A stretch of 64,000 nucleotides of DNA from contig CM034549.1 of NCBI GenBank assembly GCA_020055645.1, positions 30,961,930-31,025,929 on the forward strand, in the 5' to 3' direction. A program made the position numbers and the translations under genes. The DNA is from Tomocerus qinae (taxonomy: Eukaryota; Arthropoda; Collembola; Entomobryomorpha; Tomoceridae). Positions 41,033 through 58,611 of this stretch are shown here, piece by piece. Under the pieces are notes generated by a model. It ran no database searches, was not told the origin of the DNA, and saw only the letters and a program-made list of their open reading frames with translations. Positions within the stretch are counted from its first letter, which is position 1, and each line of letters starts with the position of its first letter.

Positions 41033-44000
41033 CAATAAGATTTCTTCCATTCTCTGTGATTCCCCAACTACAGATTGTATTAATACAGGTAAAGGGATCC
41101 AAACAAATTACTAGATTGCAGCTATCAATATCTGTAATTTAATTACCTACATTGATTAAGATTACCATTTAATTTTCTGAAAGCAAATGCAATTATCGGA
41201 CATTTGGTTAGAAGTAAGTTTTTATTAGTTAGTTAGTAATAGAGATAAGTACATGGAGAAAATGTTTATTCTTACGAAGAAAAGAAACGCTGGGGGAGTA
41301 TTTGGTCGGTAAAGTGACGTTAGCATTCTCTACGCTTTGCTTACACATAGTACATAATACGAACATAAAGTAAGTTTAAATCTACTGCTTTGTTCCATAC
41401 ATACTAAAAATAAGTTGAGTTTTGGGGAGTGAAGTAGCGACTATGCAGAAGAATTGAACTTAGGCAGGACAATGCAGTGCTTTTTGTAATTTATGAATAC
41501 TAAAACATTCCCTACAGCTTAAAGTTTGCATTTGCACTGGCTGCAACCTTGTGTGTAGGAAAGTACACATAGAACAGAGGCACTTCAAACACCAGAGTAT
41601 TGTTACACGATGGTACAAAGAAAGAGTCTTAGGAGCACCCCGTGTAGGTAGCCCGTTTCTCTTTATGGAGTGCTACGCAAGCCAAAAGCGACAAGACAAG
41701 GTGGTTTATATTGAACCGCAGTCTGCCCAGTAATAATTTACAGACATATACAGGAAGGCGACTAGGCGACAAAGAAAATTACCGCCAGACTTTATAAAAG
41801 GCTCGTATACTTTCCAGTACTTACAATATGGCTATGTATTGAGTACCTTCTATCCAGCAGTATCCCAGAAATATAATGTACGCTCCAGTAACTAGCGCTT
41901 TGGTTTATTGTAACCTGAGAGGGGAAAAGATGTGAAGTCGATTGAGTTGACAGAAACTGCAGTTGCCTGCTTTTCATCTCATTCCCAGCTATCATCATCA
42001 TTTTCATTACTAGGAGGATAGAACGTGGTAGATAGACACATAGTTATTACCTCTCTGTGACTTACTTAATAATATAGAGACACAACGTACTTTTAACGTA
42101 GGTTTCTACTTCACGCAATCATAAATCCCATAATTTTAGTCTTCTCCACACAGGCGAGTGGAATACTTACTTTTAGTCACTTTTCACTACATAACTGTAT
42201 CTATAGACTTAAGACTTACGTGCATTAGTGCCCGGTTGGGTTGAGTTCCATATATTACAGAGCCCTCACGGTTAGGTTACACTTTAGTGACCCAATTGTT
42301 CTATATTCTCTTTAGTCACCTCGCCACACGAGTTGGAGTCGTCACTTGAATGCACAATCACTATTCTGTTCCGTCTGTCTTTTATTCTGCTGTTACTGTC
42401 AACTGTAACTTATTTGACAATCTCATCTACGACATAGTCGTAAAACACTAGGAGTAATAACTGCATATAATTAAAATTCTTGATTTAATGTTGCCTTACT
42501 ATTTTATATAGCTCTCTACCAACAACCACCAATTAATATACAACTGTGTGATATTCATAAAGTATCTTTGAACTACAAATAAAAACTACAATGTGTACCC
42601 AACTTTGAGTGCGTTCTACATAATGCATAACTTTCCTGGACTTAATGCAAAAGAATGCGGAATAGTAAAGTTGAACATATAATATCTTGCCATACTTACA
42701 TGGCGTAATAAAATGAGATTATGGTTGAAAATGCGGACGAAGGCACAAGGAATTTATTTATCATTGACTACACACTATCGTAGATAAAGTTACCATTTTT
42801 ATTGCCCAACTGTCATGTCAGTTCTAAAACTATGCTTGTTCTGTGTGAACGCGTGTCTATTTATGTATAGTTGGTTAGCTGCTGTATGTAATGTGTCGTT
42901 TCTGTTGCAGAAGCACTTTTAAGTCCTCCATTTCATCTAAAGTACAGTTGTAGTAAATAGGATAGAAATAAGGAAACGAAGTAAAAATAGAGTATGTGGA
43001 GAAAGCACGCTATTTAAGTTCCGTGCCAGATACGCCGAACTTTTTTTCTATGTATAATATTGATATGCATCCCCATAAGTTGAAATTAGATAATCATTTT
43101 AAACTATTATGAGTCGACGTATTTAACGGACTAATATCCATTTGCATTCTAAAATCTATGTATAGTATACTATATAATGGAGAAAGCCGGGTGGGTAACT
43201 TTCACTTGATGATTTTATCTGGGGAAATAGTTAATCTATGGATTTATTATTAGGCCTTGGTTGTGCCGAGTACAGCACGTTGAAGTGAGGGAATTATTAG
43301 GTTTCGTGAAGCCTTGTAAAAACAGAGTGCCGAGAGTTGTAGTTTTAGTGGAAAGGCAGCGTGGAAAACATACGGTATATTTATTTTTTCATCAAAGGAG
43401 AAAGCGTTGCGTGGCTCTCTACAAAGGTATTTCTGGTTTTCATTTCCTCCTCGGAGAAGATGAATGAGAAAAAGTGCGTGAACATTCTACATTGGCGGTG
43501 GAAGATAGTTTTCTTACAATTAGGCTGCATCTGGTCTGGCAAGCAATAAGGCTGTAGGATTTTGGTGCAGAGGAAAATGAGTTCTTCTCCACTTAAGCCT
43601 CTGACCTGTTTATATAATAGCTATTTTCCGTAGTTAACGAATATATACTAATAGAGTCAAAAGATGTCTTGGCCCTTGCCTCTCGCTCAGATTTAAAAGA
43701 GAGCAATTTTCCCAACACAATAAACACCGTAACCGTTCTGCTCTTTTACAGAAATGTAAAGTGGATCAATGAAGAGCATTGCATTGGTGTTGCTCACTTT
43801 GTTTCTTATAACTAAAGAAGTGTATGAATCCACACGGCACGGTTAAGCACTTAGGACGTACATTACAACCGGATACTTTCCCTTCACCTCCTATCTCCAC
43901 GTTTTAGTAGTTTACTACACTATTAACAAAAGCATGCACAGACTGGTTATAACTACAGAGCACACCTATAAATATAAATGCTGAGCATCGCAATTCTATC

Positions 44001-47000
44001 TCCGAACTACTACATAGGTAACACTACGTTTCATTTGGATGGACATGGTCTATTACCACCGCATACTTTGTTACTGTTGATACTTGTACATCTATAAAAC
44101 TAAACGACACAGTTTCTCCCAGTTCATCCCATTCCAAAGCTATTCCACATACACAGTGCTGCTTACAGACCTCTTCCACCACACACAACTCTATATACTT
44201 TGTAGTACTTACAATTGCATATGTCTGTCTGTAGTGGGATGTGGTTTCCTTCCCTACGTACGTGTATGTATGTCGTTGAAACGAAGAAGGCAGAGCAGCC
44301 AAATCCATCCAGTCTCTTCCTCTCTCACAATCAGCCAGAGAAAGTCTTGTCTCGTTCCAGTTCAAGTCTCCAGTCCGTCTATCTCTCTCAAGTTTCGGTG
44401 CACTCCTCCTGTCTGTCCTGTCGTGTGAATCGTGTCCTGACAAAAGTGTCGAGCTCGTGTTATTTTCCCATAACAATGAATTTGGCCGAGTGGAAACCAA
44501 GCAAAGCGGACGCCGGACAACGTCACAACTCCCCAACACATATTCCTTTCCTGGGAAACTACATCTTATGCTTTACATTACATGTAGATCTTTAGTGAGA
44601 TTGAGAACCTTGCCATATATTACATAATGTCGAGCTAGGTGCATATGAAAGCCAAAGGGAGAACAGAAAAGCTTTAGACGTCCGGATCATCGTGTCCGCT
44701 TCTTAGGCTGACGTGACAACTGAAACTGAAGTCGAGACACTTGAATCTCTGAGTAACTCATATTGAACTCAACCCACAGAGCTGATTGTGACCAACAACC
44801 GCTTTTATCTATTTTACGAACTACTAGTTAGTATATTACAGCATAAACAATAAAGACTCGCAACCAGAAATGAATACAATATCGAATAAATTTTTTTAAC
44901 AATGTAATTGAAATTGGCAACAATTTTCAATATATTATAATACATGTATGCTTACCAATAGTATTGTTTTTCTTCGATGAGATTAAAGAGGGTTTCACAA
45001 GGATGTAAATTCCAGAGGGTATCTTAGCAAGAAAACAACGACAAAAAACTGCTTCAATGCAAATTGCATTGGCAGGTTAGTGTAATATTTATTTTAATTA
45101 AAATCATCTCACTTTGTCTCATCTTTTCATGTAACTTCAAAGCCTGCTGTTACGTGGCAGTCGCAAGTGGCAACATAAATAGATGAATAGAACAGAAATA
45201 GATGAGATGATGTTTCACTCTTTACTCTGGCTACAAGCCATGTGCACAAGGTAGCGGAAGGTAACTGACTGTAAAACCTTTCGTTATGAATAGCTCAAGT
45301 TTAGAGGTTAGAAGTGTAGTCGCGGAGAGTAGGAAATGTGCATAGTAGCAGTAATCCATTTGATGTTACATGATATTTCATGGTATTTGGTGCTTTGCAC
45401 ATCTACAGTCTATTATTCCCATCCTTCCTGACTGCAATATATGAGTGCTATTTGCATTATGCCATTTGTATTTATGTACACATAATTTACATCTGTTCGC
45501 TTGTGATTTTATATAATATGGAATCACCGTCTCTATAGTCCTAGTATCCTTTCCTAAGCTGGATGTAATTTGGTTTCGTGTTTAAAACGCTCTGCTATTT
45601 CTATTCTCACTCCACACCTGAGAATCTCATCAATTCACTTTGCAAGTTTCCATATCTGACGTCGCTTTGTTTGAGTTTTAGTTTAATGAATGCTAGGAGA
45701 GATGTAGAAGTTGTAGCAATTTATCTCGTCACCAATTTTTCCTCCACTCTTTTATGAAATGGAAATAGAGACTTCCTTTAAAATTGGAAAGTTAAAAACT
45801 TTCTCTGCTGTCTGTCAGAATATCCCTACCTAGCAGTAGATCAAAATGCCTTATATTACGAACATCTCTATACCAAGCCACTCTCCTGTACAAGAAAAAC
45901 AATGTTTTTGCTTTTTTGAGTCTACTATATGAAATCTAGGCGAGGGTATTCGTAAAATGAAATAAGTCAGTGCCCTTGAGGCATATTTGTTGCAACATTC
46001 GACAATATACTTGTATTACGATGAAGACATATAGGTAGGTTCATAATATCAGTTTCATATCTTATCTATTTGTGTTCAGTACTCTTTGAGAAGGTACATA
46101 GTACACGTGAAATACAATCCTTCCTTGAATAAGTTTCTATTTATGTGCACAAAGACGATTTTTACATGTTCTTGATATTATTGTAGTGAAAGTGGAGCCA
46201 GTGCCACTACGAGCAATTTGAAGGGAGATGTAGTAAAAACTAGAATGTAAAAATGTAATACGTATGTGTTCGAAGTTCAATTCACTTTCACATAAATTGT
46301 GTACACTGTTGTGCCTCAAGCTTTTGCACAATACACCTTATCTTGCAAAGTTTGCTCCAGTTAGGTCCATATTGGGACATGTAGTACAGGCGGAGACGAC
46401 GAGACCAGCTCATTCAGTACTCCAGCACAAATATAACTCAATGTTTATTTATTCGGTTTTCTTAGCGCATCACTCTTGTTCAATGCTCATGCTATTTTAT
46501 TTGAGTTGTTTGCAGAGTTGTGACGGAAGCATTCAACAAAGAGGCACTTAAAGCGAAATCTCATTTTCCTTTACCACACAATACGGTTATACGCACATTC
46601 CCAGCTTTAGACAACAGATTTTATTGTAAGACGACAAATGAACCAACTCTTTTCAACTTTTTGTCAAACTCAAGCTACCTAGAGTGGGTTTTCGAGAGCT
46701 ACATTTTACAAACTTACTTATGTCTAAGTATCCAAAATGGAAAAGAATAAAAATATTTGTCTTTTGCTATTCCTTTAGTTTGCTTGCTGATTTTACACAC
46801 TATATATAATGGATTACTTTTATAGCTACAATTCAAAAAGATTAATCCACAATTGGCTACATTTGTAAGTGATATAAATAGCAATAGCAGATGATATCCT
46901 AAGATTTTAACTTGAGATTGCATATATTTATATAGTATACCCTGCAAATATATCTAAGTAAGTAGATAAGCTAGAATCTAGAGTAAAATGTCGAAAATTG

Positions 47001-50000
47001 AGTATCTAATAATTTCCCAGTTATATTCTGCTGTTATGATGGTGAAAAGCCATATAAGACAATCTGTAGAAAGTATGGAAACCATACAACGTTCAAGAAA
47101 AGTATATCGCTTTATCGGTGACAGTTGTATGCAAAAGAACTACTGAAAGTTGTAATCACTTAGAAGTCGCGTCAATCGAATGATCGAAGGTGGAAGTTGC
47201 ATAAAAACATTGCATACATTATCTTGTTTTAGTTTGGATAAGCAGAAGATTAGCCAAAAGTGAAAATGCAAAAAGACTTTTCTTTTGACGGAAGTTTTGG
47301 GAAAAGGCGAAGAGAACTAAACTGGTTAGATTCAACTCAGACATGGGATAACAAAAAGAAAGGCAAAGTTTGGGAAAAGTTGAAAGTTTGTAAGTACTCT
47401 AGAAAAGAAACCATAACACGACGGAATTTCATTGACACGCATTCTTCAGATAGGATCAAGGCGACAAAAAATTGAACCAAAAGATTTCGAGACTTCAGAT
47501 ATTTCATCGAATGCTGATACCTATGTTATTACTTGTCGTCATCTGCTAATCTTTAGAACTTTTTGTCCCCATGCATCTACACTTACTCAGTATAGTCTCC
47601 TTCTTAAAATATTTCGAAAAGTTTCAGACAGTTCATCCTTGGGGGTAATGGGAGAATATTTAGCTCAAAATTGGAATAAAAGAAGGACTGAAAACAATAA
47701 TTAATTTTAAAAATGGAACTGCATGAAAACATGTACAAATCACATAGATGTACATGTAATATAATGAGTTCTAATTTATATAATTGTTTCTTTGTGTTTC
47801 CAAAACACGGTTGTCGGAGTCAGAGTTAACATTAACCAGGGAGAAAGGGAGTTATAATTATACAAAAACAATAATACTTAATAATAGAAAAAGTTTAGCT
47901 GAATGCTCCAATATGCTCAAACATTTCGTACGTCTAATGTTTATACCGTACCCAATTATACTCAACAACTCAACAATGGCAAAACAACCAAGTATGGGCA
48001 TCTGCTTCTTTGAAAGAATATTCATGTTTACCAAAAAGTTCTTGAGAAACCTTAATTATAAGAAATACAAATAATATGACCAATCAATCTTTTTGATAAT
48101 TTTTTGGAGAACGCACGGGAGAAAGTTTTTCGTCTCGCAGTGAAAGGCGAAGAAAGGCAAATGGAATAATGGTAAGCTGGCTGAAACTAGTTACTACTAG
48201 TAGAAAACGAGTTCCACGAATGCCATAATACTATAAATCAATAACATGAACGAAATAAAAGATTCAAAGTAGTTTTCTGAACCTAATTAAGGTAATTAAA
48301 GGAACTAGAGTTGGAAAATCAGTAGATCTATCTACAGAATTTTCGTTTCATATAATGTATATTCATTTAAATGTTTACTTGTTTATCAAGATAAGCATGT
48401 TATTTTAAACAAAACATCATTTATTAACTTACCGTTATAAAACTCTGCAAACGGATTCAATTTATCTTTGTTACATATACTTAATATGCAGTTTTAGATT
48501 GTAATATAATGTAATGTAATAATACTAAGGGAATTTTATCAGGTTGTACATGCTATCAAAACCATAATATTTCTTCCTCGTTTTGACTGTACTAAAAATG
48601 CGCATCTTAAAGCACGTATGGAAATCAATAGCAATTTTGATACATTCCATAATATCATGGAAGTATTGTGCTCATCTTCATATAATATGTGTAGTGAATA
48701 AAAATAAGCTTTACAGATATATAAGTGGTACATGCCCTGAAGTTTAGATTAGTTACACCATTTACAGGCTTACCAACATTAATATTAGGTATGTGCATAA
48801 TGTAACAGAAAATGTAGCACGTTATTATACAACGGAAAATATAATCCAAATATCTATTTAAAATACAGTCAAAATAGTGGCCCTGAGTTCCTTGCGAATT
48901 TTCTTCTGAATTTTAACGTAAATGTAGGCAATCGCTTTCCTTTATGATTATGATAGATAGAGAATGGAATTGTCTGTATATGGACTACTCGATTCAACAT
49001 TCAGCTGAATTCTGAATGTTAGGATTTGTAAAAAGTAAACTTTTCATGAGAATAAAGATTGCATACATAGGCAGATGGAAGATAGATGTTAGGTGATCTC
49101 AATGTATTATATGATTATTACAAAGCTGCAATAGTATTACATTACCTAACATAAAATAGGGAAATTGTCACATCAAATTTTATTTCATCGACAAGGTTGA
49201 TTTTACTTTTCCTTCATCCGCATCAACTGTCTCTTTGCCCCAATTCTCACCAGATATTTATGCCGACAGAAATTACTGAAAAAGTGTGAATCGTAAAGAC
49301 AACTTAACCGAATATATTCACCTATAATAATCCACCTCACAAACGTTCATTTACAGCGAGTTGACGAGTCGAGTCTAGCCATAGCTTAAAGTAGGTATAG
49401 ATTATAGATTCAGATGATAAATCTTTCTTCAGAAGTCTATGGAAGGAATACGATAAGCACTGAAACTTGCAAACTTTTTGTTTAAATAGCATCTGCCCAA
49501 AGAATCACCTCAATTCGATTCGCTTTCACTGTCCATTTTTGGCTGTTATAAAGCAAAACGTTTTCTCCCTTTCACTATGAATGAACTATTATGGGCACAG
49601 TGAGACAAATATATATTTTGGTTCGCGTTGGGCACGGCCACGATATACAACTGATCTGCTACTACAACTGGGCGGAAAACTTTGAAATTGTCCACTTTGA
49701 AATCTAGTACTGCAACGCAAATAAAAATATTCAATACTTATAATTATATCGGATAATCGGATAAAGAAGACCACAAAACCAGGATGTGTTAACTGCCAAT
49801 GCCAACTGCTGAACTGAAAAGTTTAATGTAAGTAAGACCATTTTGTAATTTAATGTTTGGTATACAAGTTTCTACTGTCGTAAGTCGCAGTGGCGTAGAA
49901 AATGTCCATGGCTCACGGCTCTTAATTTAGGTCAGCAAAATCTAAAATTCGCATTTTACGGGGACACGAAAGTTCTATATTTTAAAATTAATTCATGCTT

Positions 50001-50198
50001 GCGTTTTACTGGTTACAGAGCGTTTACGGCCGACGGATAACCTACATATGACATAATGCATATTATGGCATATTATCTGTTTAATTATCAAATAAATGAA
50101 ATATTTTTTTGACAGGAGTACTGTTTTCAGGAACTGAAATTCAAATAGCTACTGTTTAAGGGCCGCAGGACCGTTAGATTCAGATTCGGATCGTCAAG

Positions 50199-51067
50199 AT
50201 GACTGTTTTGAGCCTATTGAGGGGGAGTGTTGCCGGGCTGAGTCGCGGTGTGCCGGTTCTTAAAACTTGTCCGACTAATATTGTCGCCCGAAGCTTTACA
50301 ACAGGTAATATAAAAAGGATTAAGGCAATGAACTTGACTGCGAATTGTTAAATGACAATTTCAATCTCATAATTTTAGGCGTAGCGAAATTCGGCGGTCA
50401 TCGTACGATGGTTATTACTCCATCCAGATACCAATGGCAAAGATTCAAGGATGTATTTCACTTCTATATATTTCTTGGTGTCATCCCGGGTTTAGCTATT
50501 GTTTTGTATGCTAATATATTTATCGGTCCTGCAAAATTAGCAGAAACCCCTGAAGGATATGAGCCAAAACACTGGGAATACCAAAGAGTACGAATCAAAT
50601 AGATCAAGATGAAACAATCTGCTAGATTTTCCCTATTTAACAAATTGGTATACATAAAATAAATTTGTGTTCTTTCCTTTATTTAGCATCCTATATCCCG
50701 ATTCTTGGCTCGGTACGTCTGCACTAGCTACCAAGAGGATTATGAAAGGAATTTACATTACATAAATGAAGAGGCCGAGATGATCAAAATGAGGTATTAT
50801 AATGCCTAACATTGTAGAAACACTTCTACTACTACTATTAACAATAATATTGACCAAAGATATAGCAGTAAGTCAAATTAATGAGTACTGCACATCTATT
50901 ATAATGTTGTACTTTTTTGCAGAAAATTGGCTAGGAAAGTTGAAGACCTTATGAAAACAAGAAATGACTATCCAAATTACTACGGTACTTCAGTCATTGT
51001 AGGAAAGTATATTCGAAGCAGCAAAGAAGAAACTGATTTGATAATGGATGCTAGAGGAAACGACTAA
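50199..51067 (+). CDS. NDUFB5: NADH dehydrogenase 1 beta subcomplex subunit 5 (SGDH), complete
   Basis: This is an accessory subunit of mitochondrial complex I, in the distal membrane arm. Exons are 50199-50304, 50379-50587, 50687-50793 and 50923-51067; all introns (74, 99 and 129 nt) are GT-AG. The total of 567 nt encodes 188 aa, against 189 in human. Residues 1-35 are a basic, Ser/Arg-containing mitochondrial leader. A single membrane helix spans about 64-85 (FYIFLGVIPGLAIVLYANIF). The family block KLAETPEGYEPKHWEYQRHP runs across the exon 2/3 junction (human has AELAEIPEGYVPEHWEY), followed by ISRFLARY. The start is the first ATG in frame and gives a plausible leader. A poly(A) signal lies about 200 nt past the stop. 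Confidence 0.95.
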
Positions 51068-51273
51068 GCAAATTTCAGATTCTTTGTTTTCGACAAAAAT
51101 CTTGCTGCAGTAGCCTACTACAAATGTATAAAATCGGGGTTATAACTGTAGTTTTTTGAGTATGTATAGTCACGTAGTCTAATCTTAAATCATCAATTCC
51201 ACAAATGTCACACCATATGCCATAAAGGTGATGCGATGATTATTCAAAGCCTTTAATTGATCAATTTGTGTGA

Positions 51274-51279
51274 AATAAA
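51274..51279 (+). terminator. Poly(A) signal of NDUFB5
   Basis: AATAAA lies 207 nt after the NDUFB5 stop codon. The likely PDE6D signal on the other strand is only about 60 bp further on, so the two transcripts end close together or overlap. Confidence 0.6.
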
Positions 51280-51337
51280 ATGTATTTAAATTACAAATTA
51301 AACGGTAAACAGCTTAGTTGCTTAATAGCCAATTCGA

Positions 51338-51343
51338 TTTATT
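51338..51343 (-). terminator. Probable poly(A) signal of PDE6D
   Basis: AATAAA on the minus strand (TTTATT on plus) lies about 540 nt past the PDE6D stop. It is the first canonical signal I see in that 3' region; variant signals nearer the stop cannot be excluded. Confidence 0.45.
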
Positions 51344-51879
51344 GATTCTGAAAGCTTGTACAGCTGTTAATTTTATCTAAGAGTAGATTCACATTGATGT
51401 TCTTGTTCACACACATTAAATACATATGAAAATCAATTATCAGTATACCCTTTGAAAAAAATTCTGTAGAAATCCATTTTAATCAAGTTAAAAACTAACT
51501 ACTTTGCAAAATTCTCACCAGTATACAAAAAGTATTTACTTGCATAGCTGCATAATATAAATGCAAGGATCGTACATACTTCAAAAGTATACTTCGACTA
51601 CAAAATGATAAAAAACTTCAACTTAATCTGTTGGTACTTTGGTTTGGTAATTGACCATTGATGTAATACTTCTTCCCCCAAGAAGTAAAACACTAAAATT
51701 GCATTCTTATTCACACTCATGCCTACGCGAAAATAACAACAAATACGAAACAGTCAACAACTGTGATAATAATAAATAAATAACGATAAGTGACAAACTA
51801 CATATTAAAGAGGTAGGAATGAAATTAGAATAAGTTGCGGTCCATGGAATTGTAACGAAATGAATCACGTTTTTATCGT

Positions 51880-55257
<3,378 letters not shown>

Positions 55258-57060
55258 TTTTTGAAACCCCAATTTTCCGGTTCACGCTATCAGTTGAAAA
55301 TTCCAAGGTCCAGAGACCGGTTCTGTTTATGTTTTAATTGCCAATCACTTCAGGACTGTGCTGCTAATTTAACACCTAAAAGTCGAGAACACATGTCAGA
55401 TGTCACAACACAACATCAAGAATCAGGGATAAATAAAATATTTTGCTGCTTTTTAAATAATTAACAATTAATAGCTACAATGTTATAAATGTAATGGCAT
55501 AAGATTGTTTTCATCAAATTAAAATAAATAAGTAAAAGTTAATACATAAAGACAAAAATGACGAAAACACGTACGAAAGATTGCCTTCTGCCTGGATCGC
55601 CAAGAGAAAATGAAAATAGGTCAAAGATGGACCATTATGAATGTTGGATGTATAAGAATCTGCAGAAAAGTAGAACTGTGAAAACAAAAAACACCACCGT
55701 TATACATACAAAACAACATAAAATGTGTACCTAAGCATTTTATTACGTTATAAGAACTTTTGTCGTTATTAGTGTTAGTGCAGATGCTAATGCTACACTA
55801 ATACATCCGTATAATACACACAGACAGTGACATTATTGTAATAAATTGGTCAGAGTAGTAATCGTTTTTAGTTATTGTGAATGCATAAGTTACCTTACTG
55901 AACGTTAGACAAAAATTCAAGTCAGACAGGGCACAGAAAGGAAAAAGACGTCACATCCACGATGAGGTTAAGGTTGACAGTAAATGGTAAATGAGCTCGT
56001 TTCGGGGTTTGCTTTTAGCGAAGTACTTGCGGATGGCACAAACAAGTGAGGGCATTGAATACGTCAATCTCAAATGCGTAAAGAGAAAATACATCGAACC
56101 ATTTTATATACTCCGGCTCCGAATGTCGGAGAATGAAACCCGAATATCCCGATTTTGTCCGATAAAAATACAAATGACAATACAAACATACGAGCGTTAA
56201 AATCATATGAACAACGTGACAAAATAAATCGACTCAGCTAACAAAGCTGGCGCCACACAGGTGATATTACGCATTAGATTTCTGCAGTGTTTATTTATTC
56301 CTTCATTCGACTCAATCTTCAATCTACGACTCGACTATCTGTTTATTTTTGCTTTTTTCGTTGGATTTGCACAAATTTGCATAATAATGCAGAGGATTTC
56401 TGCAACTACTGAAAGTTTCATTTTAGTTCAGTCTAGTTGACGGTCATAGTCAATAATCACCCTCATCTCATCAGTAGTAGTCATCAGTAGTAAACTATAG
56501 TCACAGACACAGAGTCACAGCAATTGTTCACTAAATTGCGTCATAAGTTTTGTAATACTGCCCAAGTGCCCAAGTGAATATGTTTACATAATAACACAGT
56601 AAAAGCACTGACCATCTACCTGGAAATTGATATCAAACAACCAGGGGAGAAGGGGGTAATAATAAAACAGGATAATAATACTAAATACTACCAACTATAC
56701 CGTCTATCATCTATACATCATCAGCTAATCATTTTGTTGTTTTCTATTTGTCAATCATCAATAGTCAATGCTGCTATAGTCGTATTGATAATGTGATTAT
56801 CCGAATGTACAGCTAAACCATGCGATTTAGTACTGTACATTCAGATAATATTCACTCTGTGCTTTGAAATTCCTGCACGTTTCCGGAGTAGTTGGGCCTT
56901 GTTGGCACACCAGACTTCACATACCTCACATCATCATACCTCACGAACTTACCCCATGGATGGATACACTTATAATATGTTATCCGCAATAAATTTGATA
57001 ACCAGCTGATACCAATAGATCGTTTTAAAAGTTTTATTTCGAAGCCATATTACTTGTTCG

Positions 57061-57520
57061 GGTAAATCCGAACCTTTTCGAGTAAATTAGAATATTTTCG
57101 AGTAAATTCGAAACTTTTCGAGTAAATTAGAATATTTTCGAGTAAATTAGAATATTTTCGAGTAAATTAGAATATTTTCGAGTAAATTAGAATATTTTCG
57201 AGTAAACTAGAATATTTTCGAGTAAATTAGAGTATTTTCGAGTAAATTAGAATATTTTCGAGTAAATTAGAATATTTTCGAGTAAATTAGAATATTTTCG
57301 AGTAAATTAGAATATTTTCGAGTAAATTAGAATATTTTCGAGTAAACTAGAATATTTTCGAGTAAACTAGAATATTTTCGAGTAAATTAGAGTATTTTCG
57401 AGTAAATTAGAATATTTTCGAGTAAATTAGAATATTTTCGAGTAAATTAGAATATTTTCGAGTAAATTAGAATATTTTCGAGTAAATTAGAATATTTTCG
57501 AGTAAATTCGAACCATTTCC
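57061..57520. repeat. Minisatellite, 20-bp unit x 23
   Basis: The unit AGTAAATTAGAATATTTTCG is repeated head to tail in exact 20-bp register. The central copies are almost identical (a few T/C and A/G changes); the first, third and last copies carry TTCGAA variants. Near-identity in the centre and divergence at the edges suggest recent expansion by unequal exchange. Confidence 0.95.
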
Positions 57521-57559
57521 ATTAGTTAATTCTTTCAATTTCCAATTCAACAATCTTAT

Positions 57560-57830
57560 TTGTTCGAAAACATTCGAATTTATCCGAAAACATTCGAGTT
57601 TATCCGAAATCATCGAATTTATTCGAAATCATTTGACTTCATTTGAAAACTTTTGAATTTATTCGAAATCATTTGAATTTATTCGAAATCATTTAAATTT
57701 ATTCGAAAACTTTTGAATTTATTTGAAAACTTTTGAACTTATTCGAAAACGTTTGAACTTACTCGAAAACTTTTGAACTTATTCGAAAACATTCGAATTT
57801 TTTCGAAAACATTCGAATTTTTTCGAAAAT
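57560..57830. repeat. Diverged 20-bp tandem repeat, inverted relative to the preceding array
   Basis: About 14 units of the type ATTCGAAAACTTTTGAATTT. The reverse complement of the unit (TAAATTCAAAAGTTTTCGAA) lines up with the left array's unit in rotated register. These copies differ from one another more than the left array's copies do. Confidence 0.85.
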
Positions 57831-58611
57831 GAAAGAATATTGGAAACACATTAATTGATGAGAGGGATGTGAATGTGATGTAAGTATGTGAGGTGATGTG
57901 TCAAACAAGGTGGCCCATCGCTATATGGCAAATTTGCCATCTAGCAATACAGGCAACAGGAGGATTTTGTTTAGTTTTAGTGAACTCCGATCGTCCTGAG
58001 CTAGCTAAGCTAGCTGGGATCCGATCGGTACTCGATAAATAGTCGTAAGTGGAAAACCCTTCTCTAAAACATACTTATTGTACTTAATTAAATATATTAG
58101 ATTTCACAGATTTATTATTAATATACTTTTTATTTTTTATTCTATTTCATCAGTTCATAAAATTCAAATATTGTATATATTATGAGATGACTCAAGGAAA
58201 ATAAAATGCATTTAGTTTGTGATTTCTGTCTGAGTCTGAGTATAATGCAGTACAGGCACAAGTAAGCAGAGAAACTAAATAAATGGGTTATTATTATTAC
58301 GCAATATACTTGACTCTCGATTCCTTGTTTATGCTCTAAATTCCATATCTTTATCTACTATACTAAACTATACTACAATACTACAATCAACAATATGCAG
58401 AATATGCACTCATTTTAATTAATAGTGTTCATTATGTTGTAATTTATGTTATATCTGTTATATTTATTTATCTAGAGAATCTAGCAACTGAACTGACTAT
58501 ATGTTCTACTGAACTTTGTCGTAAAGGCTTGTTTCTACTTTTTACCATCTACTGCATGTTCACCCTCTTCAACTGAGTTTTTCAATCAATCACTCCCAAA
58601 CAAAGGCGTCT

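Larger units (their letters stand above)
37709..50198. other. Intergenic spacer between RNF207-like gene and NDUFB5
   Basis: These 12.5 kb separate two divergently transcribed genes. Presumably they hold both promoters and possibly 5' UTR exons of the RNF207-like gene, but none can be placed. GC-richer, CT-rich patches occur at about 38420-39350 and 44210-44600; the second carries overlapping open frames on both strands (171 codons minus, 126 plus) without recognisable domains. A hAT-type MITE is at 40317-40536 and a TAAA simple repeat follows at 40990-41032. Confidence 0.55.
56894..57916. mobile_element. Foldback-like element: two inverted arrays of a 20-bp repeat
   Basis: The outer ends are imperfect inverted repeats: GGGCCTTGTTGGCACA...CACATACCTCACATCATC at the left, and the reverse complement of GGGCCACCTTGTTTGACACA, then CACATACTTACATCA, at the right. 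Inside are 23 direct copies of a 20-bp unit (57061-57520), a short centre, then about 14 copies of a related unit in the opposite orientation (57560-57830). Tandem repeats making up inverted arms are the hallmark of Foldback/Galileo-type elements. No coding frame is present. No target duplication was found, so the exact borders are uncertain. Confidence 0.6.

Noticed and set aside
44024-44539. 171-codon minus-strand open frame with an overlapping 126-codon plus-strand frame
   Set aside because: The region is locally GC-richer, which lengthens chance frames on both strands. The translation is not recognisable and has no clear domain; splice context was not supportive.
50345-50602. An 85-codon single-exon gene
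   Set aside because: It is exon 2 of NDUFB5 with intron read-through at both ends; the true start is in the exon at 50199.
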